A stretch of DNA of 60,000 bases. Origin: Polytrichum commune (lineage: Eukaryota; Streptophyta; Polytrichopsida; Polytrichales; Polytrichaceae). The stretch's first letter is position 1. Each line of letters starts with the position of its first letter. The notes under the pieces were generated by a model, which was given only the letters and a program-made list of their open reading frames with translations, searched no databases and had not been told where the DNA came from. Location: the NCBI GenBank assembly GCA_950295325.1, contig OX485807.1, forward strand, positions 43,122,440-43,182,439. The letters run 5' to 3'. The position numbers were made by a program, and so were the translations under genes. Of this stretch, positions 1-9,803 are shown one piece after another.

Positions 1-324
1 ATTTCTTAGGTCATTCTAACTACTTGCTCTGGACGTCCTTCCATAAGTGTCACGTCCGTGCATACCCACCCTTTCTACTTTCGAATGCATTCCTTGGAAC
101 TACCTCACAAGTTGTCCAATGCACATTCTCAATAACACATTCAACTCCTCTGTCTTGTCAATACTAAGACTATCCTAACTTCCAAGAAGGGTAGTGATAG
201 GAAAACACACACAATGAATCTACTCATCAAATCTCTCTTTCAACACTTTATTGCTTGTTTTTCCAGGACTGTGGTTTTGTTCTGACTGCAATTCACTTCC
301 AGATTGCCACACGTTGTCGTGATG

Positions 325-359
325 TAAATACGTACACTATATAGATGTGTACGTATTTA
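325..359. repeat. Short perfect inverted repeat
   Basis: Two 13-bp arms (325-337 and 347-359; left arm taaatacgtacac) are exact reverse complements around a 9-bp spacer. It could fold as a hairpin or mark a decayed small inverted-repeat element. No gene adjoins it. Confidence 0.6.
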
Positions 360-399
360 ATATTGCATTGTGAATCTTGGTCTTGGAGAAAAATAATAA

Positions 400-600
400 A
401 GAATAGAAGTAGATTACTTTTTTTTATTTACTCATAGTTTATTTTAGTTATCATTACCTAAGGATAGAAGTGGATAGAAGTTGCTTACCTTTATGTTTAC
501 TCATAGTTACTTTTAGTTACCTTTACCAAATGATAGAAATAGATTACCTTTTTATTTACTCATAGTTTATTTTTGTCTTTTAGTTATCTTGAGTTACTTT
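400..600. repeat. Imperfect tandem repeat, about 3 copies of 59-69 bp
   Basis: The phrase tttactcatagtt recurs at 427, 496 and 555, each time preceded by a gatagaa(g/a)t...gattacc-like segment and followed by a tttagtta-like segment. The copies are diverged by substitutions and small indels. Nothing suggests coding. Confidence 0.6.
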
Positions 601-1990
601 GGACCAATGGGTGATTAGAAACCATGTGATGAGGATAAGAGAGAACTTTGTCTCTCGCATGGATAGGGAGAGGTGGTGAAGGAAAGATGTTATGTGATTA
701 TTGAGGGAGGGAAGTTGTGGAGAGAGAGAGAAGTGGATTCGAAGCTCACGGTGTGAGTTGTTTTTGAGAAGAATATGAAATAAAATACGAGGGATTTGTG
801 ATTCATGAGAGATCTCACTTGTTGTTTTGGAAGTTAGCAATCAAGATTTGTGCTTGTTTGAGTGGAGGGAAGTCTGTTGGTTCTTAAAAGAAGAGCTGAG
901 ACTTCGACCGACCATAGAAGACGGACAGATTAAAGAATTGAAGGCTTCAAGACTCGAATGTGTGGTTGCTTGTGGCACGTTGTCTTTTTCTTGTGTGTGT
1001 GATTCCAAGCCGGTTTTGGAGGCTAGTTGCATTTCATTTCTGCATCGTAATTTGTTTCCTGTGTGACAACGAAGTGGGATTAATCACCCACAAGGTTGTT
1101 TTCTGTCGTTCCCACTGGTGAGGCGCGATTGCTGGTCACCGTGGGTTTGAAAGTTTAGGAGCCAATCTTTCGGACGTCAGCTCGTGTTCTGACGTCCCGT
1201 TTTACCCGTCCGAAGCCGTGGTTTCTTATCACACTACCCTTACCCTTTATCCATATAGAGCCACAACAGGATAGGTCGACGGGAAAGAGGTTGAAGATTA
1301 GAAGAAATTGAAGAAATTGAAGACTAGAAGACCGGAAGATTCGATTGAAGATCAGAAGATTCGACGGGTCTGATAAAATCTAGTTGCAGCCAGAAGCCCA
1401 GCGCTTTCCCAAGGCGGAACCCTCTCTACCCGACAACGTCCAGATCTAAAAACTCACAAACATACCTATCTTCTCTAAGGGTCTAAGTCCTCTCCGCATA
1501 TGTGTACTAAGAGAGCCAAAAGGCTCTAGGACCATCCTTATATACTTCAAAACAACTATCATTAGGTGTATCAACTTGGTAGGTTGCCATCCTGTCAAAA
1601 CACTGCAACTAGCTGTCCTGACGCGTTCCTGCCCTCTGTCCAGTTCATGACCAGCTGGCACACTGGGGTCATAAAAAACAATCAACTAGTAAAAGACTCC
1701 CAATGCCATTTTAATAACTTTGGACCTACAAGTCATTTTCTGATTACCTAAGTTACTAATCCCAAACACTTACTACTACTGAATAGACCATTCAGTAGTA
1801 AAATACTAAAAACCAACTAGTGGACGTTCTAACAATTTTGCATCAAGGGCAAATTTGACGTCAACTAGTAAACTAGCATTTTTTGCCTTTTTGACAATTT
1901 GTGACCAACTAGTCAATTTTTGACAACTTAAAACACAATGCTAAATTCTACCTTAACAACACCAATCTTCTATATCACCCCGAACCACCT
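601..1990. other. Stretch without recognisable gene
   Basis: Reading frames here stay below about 80 codons and none resembles a known family. A purine-rich GAAGA-type stretch lies at 1290-1360. It may be decayed transposon sequence, but I found no terminal repeats to support that. Confidence 0.5.
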
Positions 1991-2005
1991 CACGATAGCC
2001 AACAC

Positions 2006-2024
2006 CTCTCTCTCTCTCTCTCTC
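2006..2024. repeat. (CT)n microsatellite
   Basis: An uninterrupted CT dinucleotide run, followed shortly by a C-rich tract, just outside the left end of the hAT element. Confidence 0.85.
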
Positions 2025-2063
2025 CTAAGCTTTATCCAAGTAACAAAACCCCCACCCCCCTTG

Positions 2064-2071
2064 AAACAAAC
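2064..2071. other. Left 8-bp target-site duplication of the hAT element
   Basis: AAACAAAC directly abuts the left terminal repeat and matches exactly the 8 bases after the right terminal repeat. Confidence 0.9.
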
Positions 2072-2475
2072 CAGTGTTGGTCTGTTATCACTTTTTAGTC
2101 ATACTAGCCGGTTCTAATTAATCAAGATTCCTTAGAAACCCGGATGAGTAGGGTACATGGTATTGCATTTTTCCCATTTTCACAAATATAGTACTGATAT
2201 GAATAATGTCATCAGCTGCAAATTCCAAACAGTAAAAGAATATCAATATCAGCACATGAGATACCAGACAATTATCAACTCGGGTAGGGTTTTTTTTAGC
2301 ACAACAATCACACTGTAGATTTCCAGAAGCTCCGCAACCGGAGAGTACATTTCAACATACTGTTTGCCCATGGGAATTGTATTGTTGAATCCTGCTCTAC
2401 GTCATTCTGGCTACTGTAATCGCAACTGCCACGAATCCAACACAAAATTGCAAACAATCTGCACATGCAATCACA

Positions 2476-2505
2476 GACAGCATGTTCTGAGCTTGGTCTG
2501 CCACA
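2476..2505. repeat. 30-bp copy of an internal transposase segment in the hAT 3' region
   Basis: These 30 bases match 3201-3230 exactly and in the same orientation. The 3201 copy encodes VADQAQNMLS inside the transposase; the 2476 copy lies downstream of the transposase stop. It is surrounded by repeats of the word aatctgcacatgcaatc. Confidence 0.85.
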
Positions 2506-2562
2506 TGCAATCCAACATCAAAGATAATCTGCACATGCAATCCAACAATCAATCTGCATATG

Positions 2563-5010
2563 CTACTCCTCATCTTCAGCCTGCTCTTCAAAGTAACCAG
2601 CCTCCTCGATCTCAGCTTCAGCTTCGTCAACCTGTTCCATCTCCTTCGCGAAATATTCTTTCACATCTCTGACCACCGGGGTGACCTCACATTCATGCCG
2701 AGAATCATCAGGCCAGTTCTTGTTGATCATAATCAAACTGTCCAGGTTATTCAAACCAAGGCGACAACGACGCAAACTAGTAAGCACACCGGCGATGCTG
2801 AAAATCCGCTCCGTTTCAATCTGAGATCCTGGAATGGCTAATATTTGACGTGCGAGAAAGGAGACAGAGGGGAAACGGGATGCATTGAGCTTCCACCATG
2901 CTAGGGGCTCCTCCGCCTCAGGATGCACAATGGTCAGGCGCCAGAACAAAGACAGCTCCGCAATCAGGATACCTTCGCAAGCTTCTTCAGCCGACACTGG
3001 AGCACCAAAGAGAATGTTCGATGGAGCAGGATCAAGCTGCGTGGCCGGGGAATCACCAGGGTTCCAAGAACTTGTGCACCTTCACGAGGTAAGGAATCAG
3101 GATTTTTCTGTCGTAGTCTTCCACCACTTGCTTCGCAGCAACTACTCCCACGTACTGAATCACCAACTCTAGCCCCTTGAAGCGAGGGTCCAGCATCAAA
3201 GACAGCATGTTCTGAGCTTGGTCTGCCACAAACTGCAGAGAGAATCGAAGAAAAGGCTTCATCACATCCACAGTTGTCTTCGCCATCCTTGCCTTCAGAA
3301 TTTCAATTTTAGTCTCGAAACCTCCCACCTGCAGAGGGGGAATCACGTTTGAACTCTGATCATACACCCCCTGTAACTCAATAGTCATCCGAAACGCAGT
3401 AGCCAGAGCATCTGAGAGTAACCAATACCCACGGGTTTGATTCAGCACACACTGTTGCACAACTGGGTTCAGTGTCTGAGTTACGGTTCTCGCAGTTGCC
3501 CATGTCATTCCGCTTGGAACGCGAGCTTGCAGCTTCAAGGATTGTCTTCTATAACAAATGCTAATAGCATCAGCATACTCCTGGGTCTCCTGGAACAGCA
3601 CCACCTTGGAGGCAAAGCGAGTCTTCACAGGTGTCTTCAATTTCCTTGTAGGTAGCCCCGCGTCGATGCAGGCTCTGTCCCACTCTTGACGTCCCTTTCC
3701 AGACTTCTTCGTCCAGGTGATGCACGACTGCAGAGATTTCTGAGCGTCCTTCAAGCTAACCTCCTTCATGCACTTGCACATCTGCTCGTCGTTGGTGGCG
3801 TATTGGCATACATGCGCAGCATATCCACGTAAACATGATCATCACATAGCGATCAGATCACCATTACAAGGCGGCCAGACTCGAAATTGCATACCTTTGA
3901 CATGATATGACCAAAACAGGCAGATGAGAAAGGCTTCGGTAACCCCAGAACATCACATGACACTGTGAGCTGCAGAGCCTTCTCCAGCGTCGCCAAATTC
4001 GCACCCTCGTCCTTCACACAGGCCACAATCTTGTCAGTGAGCTTGAATTGCTCCAGCAAAGGCTTGACAATCTCGGCCAACGCTGCTCCTTATGTGTCCT
4101 GTGCTTCGAACAATCCAACTGTCACATGTCGAGGAACCCAACCGTCATCAATGAAATTCACCACCAAGGCAAAGGTGTCCCAGCCGGTTCGCGACATCCA
4201 CACGTCGAAAGTGATCGATGCAGTCTGGCAGCTGTCGATGAGCGGTGTCACATACCGGTCCATTGTCTTGGTGAGCATCGCAGGAATATGCTCACGCACC
4301 AACTGCTTCCGACTTGGGCAAACTACCTTCGGATCCCTGCGCATCATCAGCCTCCGCAGCCATGCTAACTCCACAATACTGAGGGATTCGTATCCCTTAG
4401 CGATGAACAAAACCAGGTCTTCAAGAAATCGTTGCTGCTGCACATCATTCTTTGCGTAGGGCTTTGCATTCCCAAAGTAGGCCGTGATCTCAGACGGCGG
4501 TGCCCCCTTCCGCTTCTTGGTCTTCTGCCTCCCCGTGTCTCCCTCTTCAGCTGCTGACTCCCGCACATACCTTGCAAGCTCCTGGCCGTGCTCATTCTCC
4601 ACATGTGTCTTCATGTTGGTGATCCCATGCGTTGGGTTGTACTGCAGAATCCCCTTCCTCGACCTTGTGCCCCTCCCGCTTGAATTACTTGACTCAGCTT
4701 CAGTTGGGTGACAAACCCAACACCGCAACTTCTGTGTCTCCCTCACATCGACAACCATGTCCTCCCCCTTCAATCGGTAGAAAGCCCACACTGCACTACT
4801 GCGATGGTAGGGTCTCCAAAATAACGCATTCGCCCTCAATGCCGCATACGAAACCTGCCAAGCTGCTTCCGACTCAGCTGCCAAACCCTCCGAATTTGGG
4901 CGCAACACATCACAGATCCGCTGGGCGCTCTCCAAGTCAATGCTCTCACTAGGATCTGCAGTTTCAGCACACGAGGGTTGAATGGACGACGACATTGTGC
5001 GGAAGCTCAA
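2563..5010 (-). pseudogene. hAT transposase, degenerate (BED finger, DDE core, hATC dimerisation)
   Basis: The reading order is minus strand from 5010. Segment 5010-4090 carries a BED-type zinc finger (CWVC ... HVENEH), a basic K/R patch and the first part of the RNase-H-like core (TFDVWMSRTGWDTF). Segment 4080-3853 continues in the same frame with VKDEGANL. Segment 3781-3053 follows, and 2997-2563 holds the C-terminal dimerisation region (FPSVSFLARQILAIPGS, then ERIFSIAG). Three lesions are visible: an in-frame TAA at 4090-4092; a disruption between 3894 and 3782; and a frameshift near 3055-3070, where the coding sense continues in another frame as WNPGDSPATQ. The middle disruption may be an 83-bp insertion between two GTATGC copies or a 113-bp GT-AG intron; removing either restores frame. 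Little else is decayed, so inactivation looks recent. Confidence 0.9.
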
Positions 5011-5481
5011 TCACAACCCAAAACCCTAAGCAAAGAGCACAAACCCTTGGTGCAGATTTTCAATTCCTTCACAGAAACGCAGCACACAACACAAAACAAA
5101 GTTGGGTTACCCTTTTGAAGCCGTTGTTGATCCCTGGAACTGCATTACAGTCCGCAACCACTCCACAATCTTCAATTACAGCCACTCCTCTCCACATTGA
5201 AGCGCACTCCTTGCTGCATTAACAAGTAATGAACATTGGCATATCCACAAAACCTACCGTACTTGCTCTCACAAATGCAAGGCCGGTTCCAATAATTGTT
5301 TGCTTCTCTTGAAACCCACACAATCTGGTACGAAGCGCAGTTGCACAAATGCACATACACGACACACTATGAAGAAGCTTCGGGTTTCGAGAACTCACAT
5401 ACTCCTCAGGTCGGGTCGTGAGATACCCTATTGATATCCTTCCAGATACCCGCCGGGCCCCCTAATAACAGTCCAACACTG

Positions 5482-5489
5482 AAACAAAC
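5482..5489. other. Right 8-bp target-site duplication of the hAT element
   Basis: AAACAAAC directly follows the right terminal repeat ending at 5481 and is identical to the left copy. Confidence 0.9.
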
Positions 5490-5862
5490 ACCCACAATAG
5501 ATTGGCATATGTATAATAAACATACCCCTTACACCAAGACCCCATGCACTTTACGCTTACCTAGCCATCCAAGTCATCCCCTCCCTTAGGTGGTCCACTT
5601 AACAAGCCATCATGCTATAAAAAAAACTACGATAAAATCATCCCTCCTTGGCTAGTGCCTTGCCATCTTACGACAAAACCTACACATGGTCAACATTGTA
5701 ATACGACCCATAGCATAATACACATTTTGCACAACCCCGTTCACATACCATGCATTCAAAATCTAGACCATGCAGTCACACGTACAAAGAACATCACCGG
5801 TCTCCTGTAACCATTCTGGCACAAAAGCACACTCCTTCATACATGCCTATCCCCGCACATAA

Positions 5863-6373
5863 GTTTCCCAACTATGCGACGTTCTCAATGATCCTGGTGA
5901 CCTGGGCACCATCTACAAAGGCCTCACGTGCCATATCGCCAATAATCTAGGTAGACTACATGGGCTTCATGAACTCACCCCAAGCATGCCTCCACTCCAC
6001 CATCACATGATCACTACATATGAGGATGACCTTAAACATTCAAATTGAAACAAACATACTCGACTTCCCATTCCGTTCCTCCCCCCTTGAACAACTATGG
6101 CACGACTACAACTTCGTCTCAAAACTAGATGAAACAAAACAACTCTCACACCCTAAACTCTTCACCATACTCCTCAACTAACAACCAACTACCATCTGGA
6201 ACATTGTCGACTCCACAAGGACCCGGATTGTCACACCCAAAACCTTCAAGCTACAATATGGAAAATGCACAAAACTAAGCCAACAAGCCTTTGCCTACAA
6301 CAATAAAACTCGTGCACCACTCAATTCACACCCCTTGCAATCACAAATGCAACAACTTGACCCTCGTCCTTGA
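5863..6373 (+). pseudogene. Decayed coding remnant of unknown family
   Basis: Two overlapping frames on the plus strand look protein-like. The first, 5863-6045, contains the stretch GDLGTIYKGLTCHIANNLG and the word HELTPSMPP. The second, 6020-6370, contains SSPLEQLWHDYNFVSKLDE and is interrupted by one TAA at 6179-6181. They fit one gene broken by a frameshift and a stop. The whole 5.5-6.45 kb stretch is rich in A and C and poor in G on the plus strand, unlike its neighbours. I do not recognise the family; a decayed transposable element is the most likely origin. It could also be chance, because low G reduces stop codons. Confidence 0.3.
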
Positions 6374-6449
6374 ATATCGTCCCACCCTGTCCACAAATAA
6401 CACCTTCAATACAATTTATGATCAGCGATCCGACCATTCCACCCCACCC

Positions 6450-7499
6450 GCTTGTTGAGTCAGTAGTTGAGGCATTGAAAAACAACAACAATTAGTATAG
6501 ATATGTGAATTTGACTCAAGGGTGAACAACAAAGTATATTAGAATAAATGAGACAACAATAGAGATGGCCGAAGCCTGGACGGCAACGAAGATGGCCGAA
6601 GCTTACTAACAAAGCGAGACCGAGAGGCCAACAAAGAAGAAGACCGAAGGACCACGGAGTAAGGGTTAGGAGATAACTTATATACAAACCACGGGATTAA
6701 GGCATTAAGCACGGAATTAGGTACTAGTGCGGAATTACCAAGGAATCTAGTGGTAGTAGGGTGCATAACCCACGGGTATAGGAGATGCAATATTCTTAAT
6801 GAAAGGATCTCCATGTACAAGGGATATCAAGACAAATAAAGTCATCAATGGAGAGTATATAGGACTAGTAATAGATATACGTATAGGGAAATTTTGAAGC
6901 CACCTCACCTATACCTCGAGGATTGGTATCTACTAAATTATGATAGTAAAACATATTGGTAACTTTTACTTATACGGGCTTTGGAAGATGTAGCCAAGGT
7001 AAAGATGAAAGTAGAAATTTAGGATTGTGAACATTTAAGAGGCTTAACGGTTGTAATTGTTTGAGAACAGTCTCATCTAGGAATGTGAAGGATAAAATAA
7101 GATCTAGAGAAGAGAAGAATGCATATCAAATGGAATAGAGATTATAGTAGGAGAAAAAGACTATATAAAGGGAGATGTTTTTAGGATACATACCTCATTT
7201 CATAGTGACGAAGTTATCTTAAGATAGAGTGTCAAAAACACTTGAGCTTACCTAGTATCTTCTATCTTGAGACACCTTTATGAATATACTTACAACTTCT
7301 TCTATTCAAAATTGGAACTTTTTCTTGCTGTTAATTTACTTTGTAAGTTGTTCAATGTCGTAACATATTGAACGGATATTGTTGAGAGGAGAAAAGCCTT
7401 TTTGAGCAAGTACTCAAGAGAGTAGTGTAAGGGTGAAGTCAAGCGCTCAAGGTTTCAAAGAATTAGTGGAACTTGATATTGAAACTAGAGTAGTGTTTT
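6450..7499. other. A+T-rich stretch without recognisable gene
   Basis: No frame resembles a known protein. A short direct repeat (gatggccgaagc) occurs at about 6564 and 6591. Confidence 0.45.
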
Positions 7500-7600
7500 G
7501 GAGAATCTCATCAATGATTTGATCGATGGAACTTTGAAGAATAAAATAATGTTGAAGAGACTCTCATCAATGACTTGATCAATGGAACTTTGAGCAAATC
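7500..7600. repeat. Two-copy 57-bp tandem repeat
   Basis: The segment beginning gagaatctcatcaatgat at 7500 recurs as gagactctcatcaatgac at 7557 with few differences. Confidence 0.7.
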
Positions 7601-7730
7601 ATTGTTAAAAAGAAATTCAAGTCTAAACTTCATTTTAAATATATTTATGATCCAATTGGAAATATTAAAATAAAGTATTAACAAAAAAATGCTACTAAAT
7701 AACAATGAGATGTATTCAGACCTTGTACAA

Positions 7731-7761
7731 CCGCTAGCCCGCGGACTTTTTGGGCTAGCGG
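7731..7761. repeat. Perfect 10-bp inverted repeat at the edge of the first 42-bp array
   Basis: ccgctagccc (7731-7740) and gggctagcgg (7752-7761) are exact reverse complements around an 11-bp loop. The stem shares the core ggctagcc word with the array that follows. Confidence 0.7.
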
Positions 7762-7786
7762 CTAACCTAATAGCTAATAGTTAAGG

Positions 7787-7953
7787 CTGAAAATGGTTCT
7801 CGAAAAAAATGGGCTAGCCCAGCTATGGCTAGATTGCGGCTTGAAAAATTATGGGCTAGCCTAGCTATGGCTAGATCGAGGCCTCAAAAAATATGGGCTA
7901 GTCCAGCTATGGCTAGATCGAGGCCTCATATAATATGGGCTAGCCCAGCTAGT
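7787..7953. repeat. Array A of a 42-bp tandem repeat (4 units)
   Basis: Units begin atgggctag at 7809, 7851, 7893 and 7935. Each has a palindromic core (gggctagccc or a one-base variant) followed by agctatggctagatcgagg and an A-rich tail. The array opens with a ggctgaaaatggt lead-in and closes with a truncated unit ending agctag. Confidence 0.85.
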
Positions 7954-8193
7954 TATTAGCTAGCTAAAGATAAGTCATGTAACTAAATTGGCTCAAGCTA
8001 AGGCCCAACCATGTCATCCCTACCACTACCATAAATTTTTTAGGGTTGAGATCATCTGTCCATATCCAAGTGCATCCAAGTGCAACCGGTTACATGTTTA
8101 CATGTTTTGATATGTCTTTACTTAAAGTGGGCTATATTCTCTACATTCCTCTAAAAAGATGGGTCGTTCTCTTGAGGATTTGCAGAGGCATCA

Positions 8194-8385
8194 ATGATGT
8201 TTAAGTTGAACAAACATCTAATGTCATACGATCCTGAAAAGTTGATCTTGTTGGATAATTCCGATTGGAAGAATCACATTCCCAAACGCCCTATTTTCGA
8301 TGAGGAGTTGCAGATAGAGGATGATGACAATTTGTTGGTAGAGAATGATGAGCAACATGTTTTAGATATTGATGACAATGAGTGA
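8194..8385 (+). CDS. Small acidic hypothetical protein between the two 42-bp arrays
   Basis: A 63-codon frame begins MMFKLNKHLMSY and ends with a strongly acidic tail (EDDDNLLVENDEQHVLDIDD). I do not recognise it. Acidic tails of this kind close some DNA-transposon proteins, so it may be the last fragment of a transposase whose body is lost. An in-frame stop lies close upstream, so this frame does not extend further. Confidence 0.25.
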   Translation: MMFKLNKHLMSYDPEKLILLDNSDWKNHIPKRPIFDEELQIEDDDNLLVENDEQHVLDIDDNE

Positions 8386-8493
8386 TTTTGACTGATATGA
8401 AATATAATTGTATTGATGAGACAATGTCTCCTTGAATTCATTATATGAGCTACATGAATTAATTTATTAGGTCAACTAGTCCAGATATATGGC

Positions 8494-8747
8494 TAAAAAC
8501 GGTACCCGGAAAAAATGGGCTAGCCCAGCTTTGGCTAGATCGAGGCCTCCCAAAATATGGGCTAGCCTAGCTATGGGTAGATCGAGGCCTCAAAAAAATA
8601 TGGGTTAGCCCAGCTATGGCTAGATCGAGGCCTTAGAAAATATGGGCTAGCCTAGCTATGGCTAGATTGAGGCCTCAAAAAATATGGGCTAGCCTAGCTA
8701 TGGCAAGATTAAGGCCTCAAAAATATGGGCTAGCCCAGCTAGCTAAT
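8494..8747. repeat. Array B of the same 42-bp tandem repeat (6 units)
   Basis: Units begin at 8515, 8557, 8599, 8642, 8684 and 8725, in the same orientation as array A. The lead-in (ggctaaaaacggt) and the truncated closing unit (agctagct) match those of array A, so the two arrays are homologous whole blocks flanking about 540 bp. Confidence 0.85.
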
Positions 8748-9389
8748 GGGCTATAAAAGGTGTGGATGTATTTAAGTATAAGAGAAAATTGATGTAACAG
8801 TTATAATATAAGCAAACTTATTATACGATTGAGAAATCAAAATTATGTTTGAATAGTAACACCTAAGCTTAAAGAAGAGAGACTTAATGATCTATATTTT
8901 CATATCCATATACTATTATACTATTATACCTTATGAAGAAAGCAATACAATATACTGATAGAATATATCAAACGGATTATGGATTTGAATACATGTATGA
9001 ATGAATTAATATTGAAATTATGTACTACGGGACTTATATAATGAACTACATATTCTGACCTTCTTCATGAAACCTAATATAATTTTTTGGAGAGTTATTT
9101 TGTTATCAACGATTACTGGTAATGATTCATATGATGAAGTTTTGAATGATACGGATAGAAATTTAGAATATTGATATACCTCTAAACTTTTTTCTTACCT
9201 TAGTTGATCTCACGATCAATGAGCCTTACATTGAGAATGAAATTAGTTAAGGTTGAAATTGTTCAAATCATAAAAGAGAATGAGATGTAACTAAATTGGG
9301 ATCGAGCATATTAATGAGGCACAATAGTTCTCAAGCTAATATAAATTTACATGATGTGACATTGTGAGACTTCCTAAGTAAATTTTGCA

Positions 9390-9803
9390 AAGGAACAACC
9401 CACGGTGTTCATCACCACCATGGACTCAACACCACGAGCCTAGGTCATTGAGGCCATTTGTGGGGTCTGCATTGATTATAAACCCAACTCCAACACAATC
9501 ACATAATCTGAACACTCATACCTATGTGACTGGCATGGATGCTTTGACTCGGAAGACACCTAAAAGCCCGAAGATAATCTCGTCAACAGTTATGATGATT
9601 GTGACCCCATACACAATGAACTCCTACTCACACAACATTACACCCAATCCGCACATATACACCTCCAAAAACCAATAAGACTCGTACATTTGGAGGGGAG
9701 GTGGACTCCTCAAGCATGTTGTACTACCACGACAACTTTGATACTGACTGATTCGTTTGTTCAAGTGACACGCGTTATAAATCTAATAACTAAAAACTTG
9801 TAG
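9390..9803 (+). pseudogene. Possible decayed reading frame, unknown
   Basis: One plus-strand frame stays readable over about 400 bp apart from three stops. It includes KPEDNLVNSYDDCDPIHNEL and, further on, LEGRWTPQACCTTTTLILTD. The composition is A and C rich, as at 5.9-6.4 kb. It may be another transposon relic or a chance frame. No family is recognised. Confidence 0.15.

Larger units (their letters stand above)
2072..5481 (-). mobile_element. Complete hAT-superfamily DNA transposon, 3410 bp
   Basis: The left end begins CAGTGTTGGTCTGTTAT (2072-2088). The right end, read on the opposite strand from 5481, begins CAGTGTTGGACTGTTAT: a 17-bp terminal inverted repeat with one mismatch, starting CAG as is typical of hAT elements. 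Both sides are flanked by the same 8-bp target-site duplication AAACAAAC (2064-2071 and 5482-5489), the diagnostic hAT length. The minus strand carries a broken BED-finger/hAT transposase. Short sub-terminal words such as gaaacccg occur near both ends. The perfect target duplication suggests a recent insertion, although the transposase is inactive and movement would need help in trans. Confidence 0.93.

Noticed and set aside
1446-1685. A 79-codon minus-strand frame with PAGHELDRGQ
   Set aside because: It is short and isolated, with no domain and no element ends nearby.
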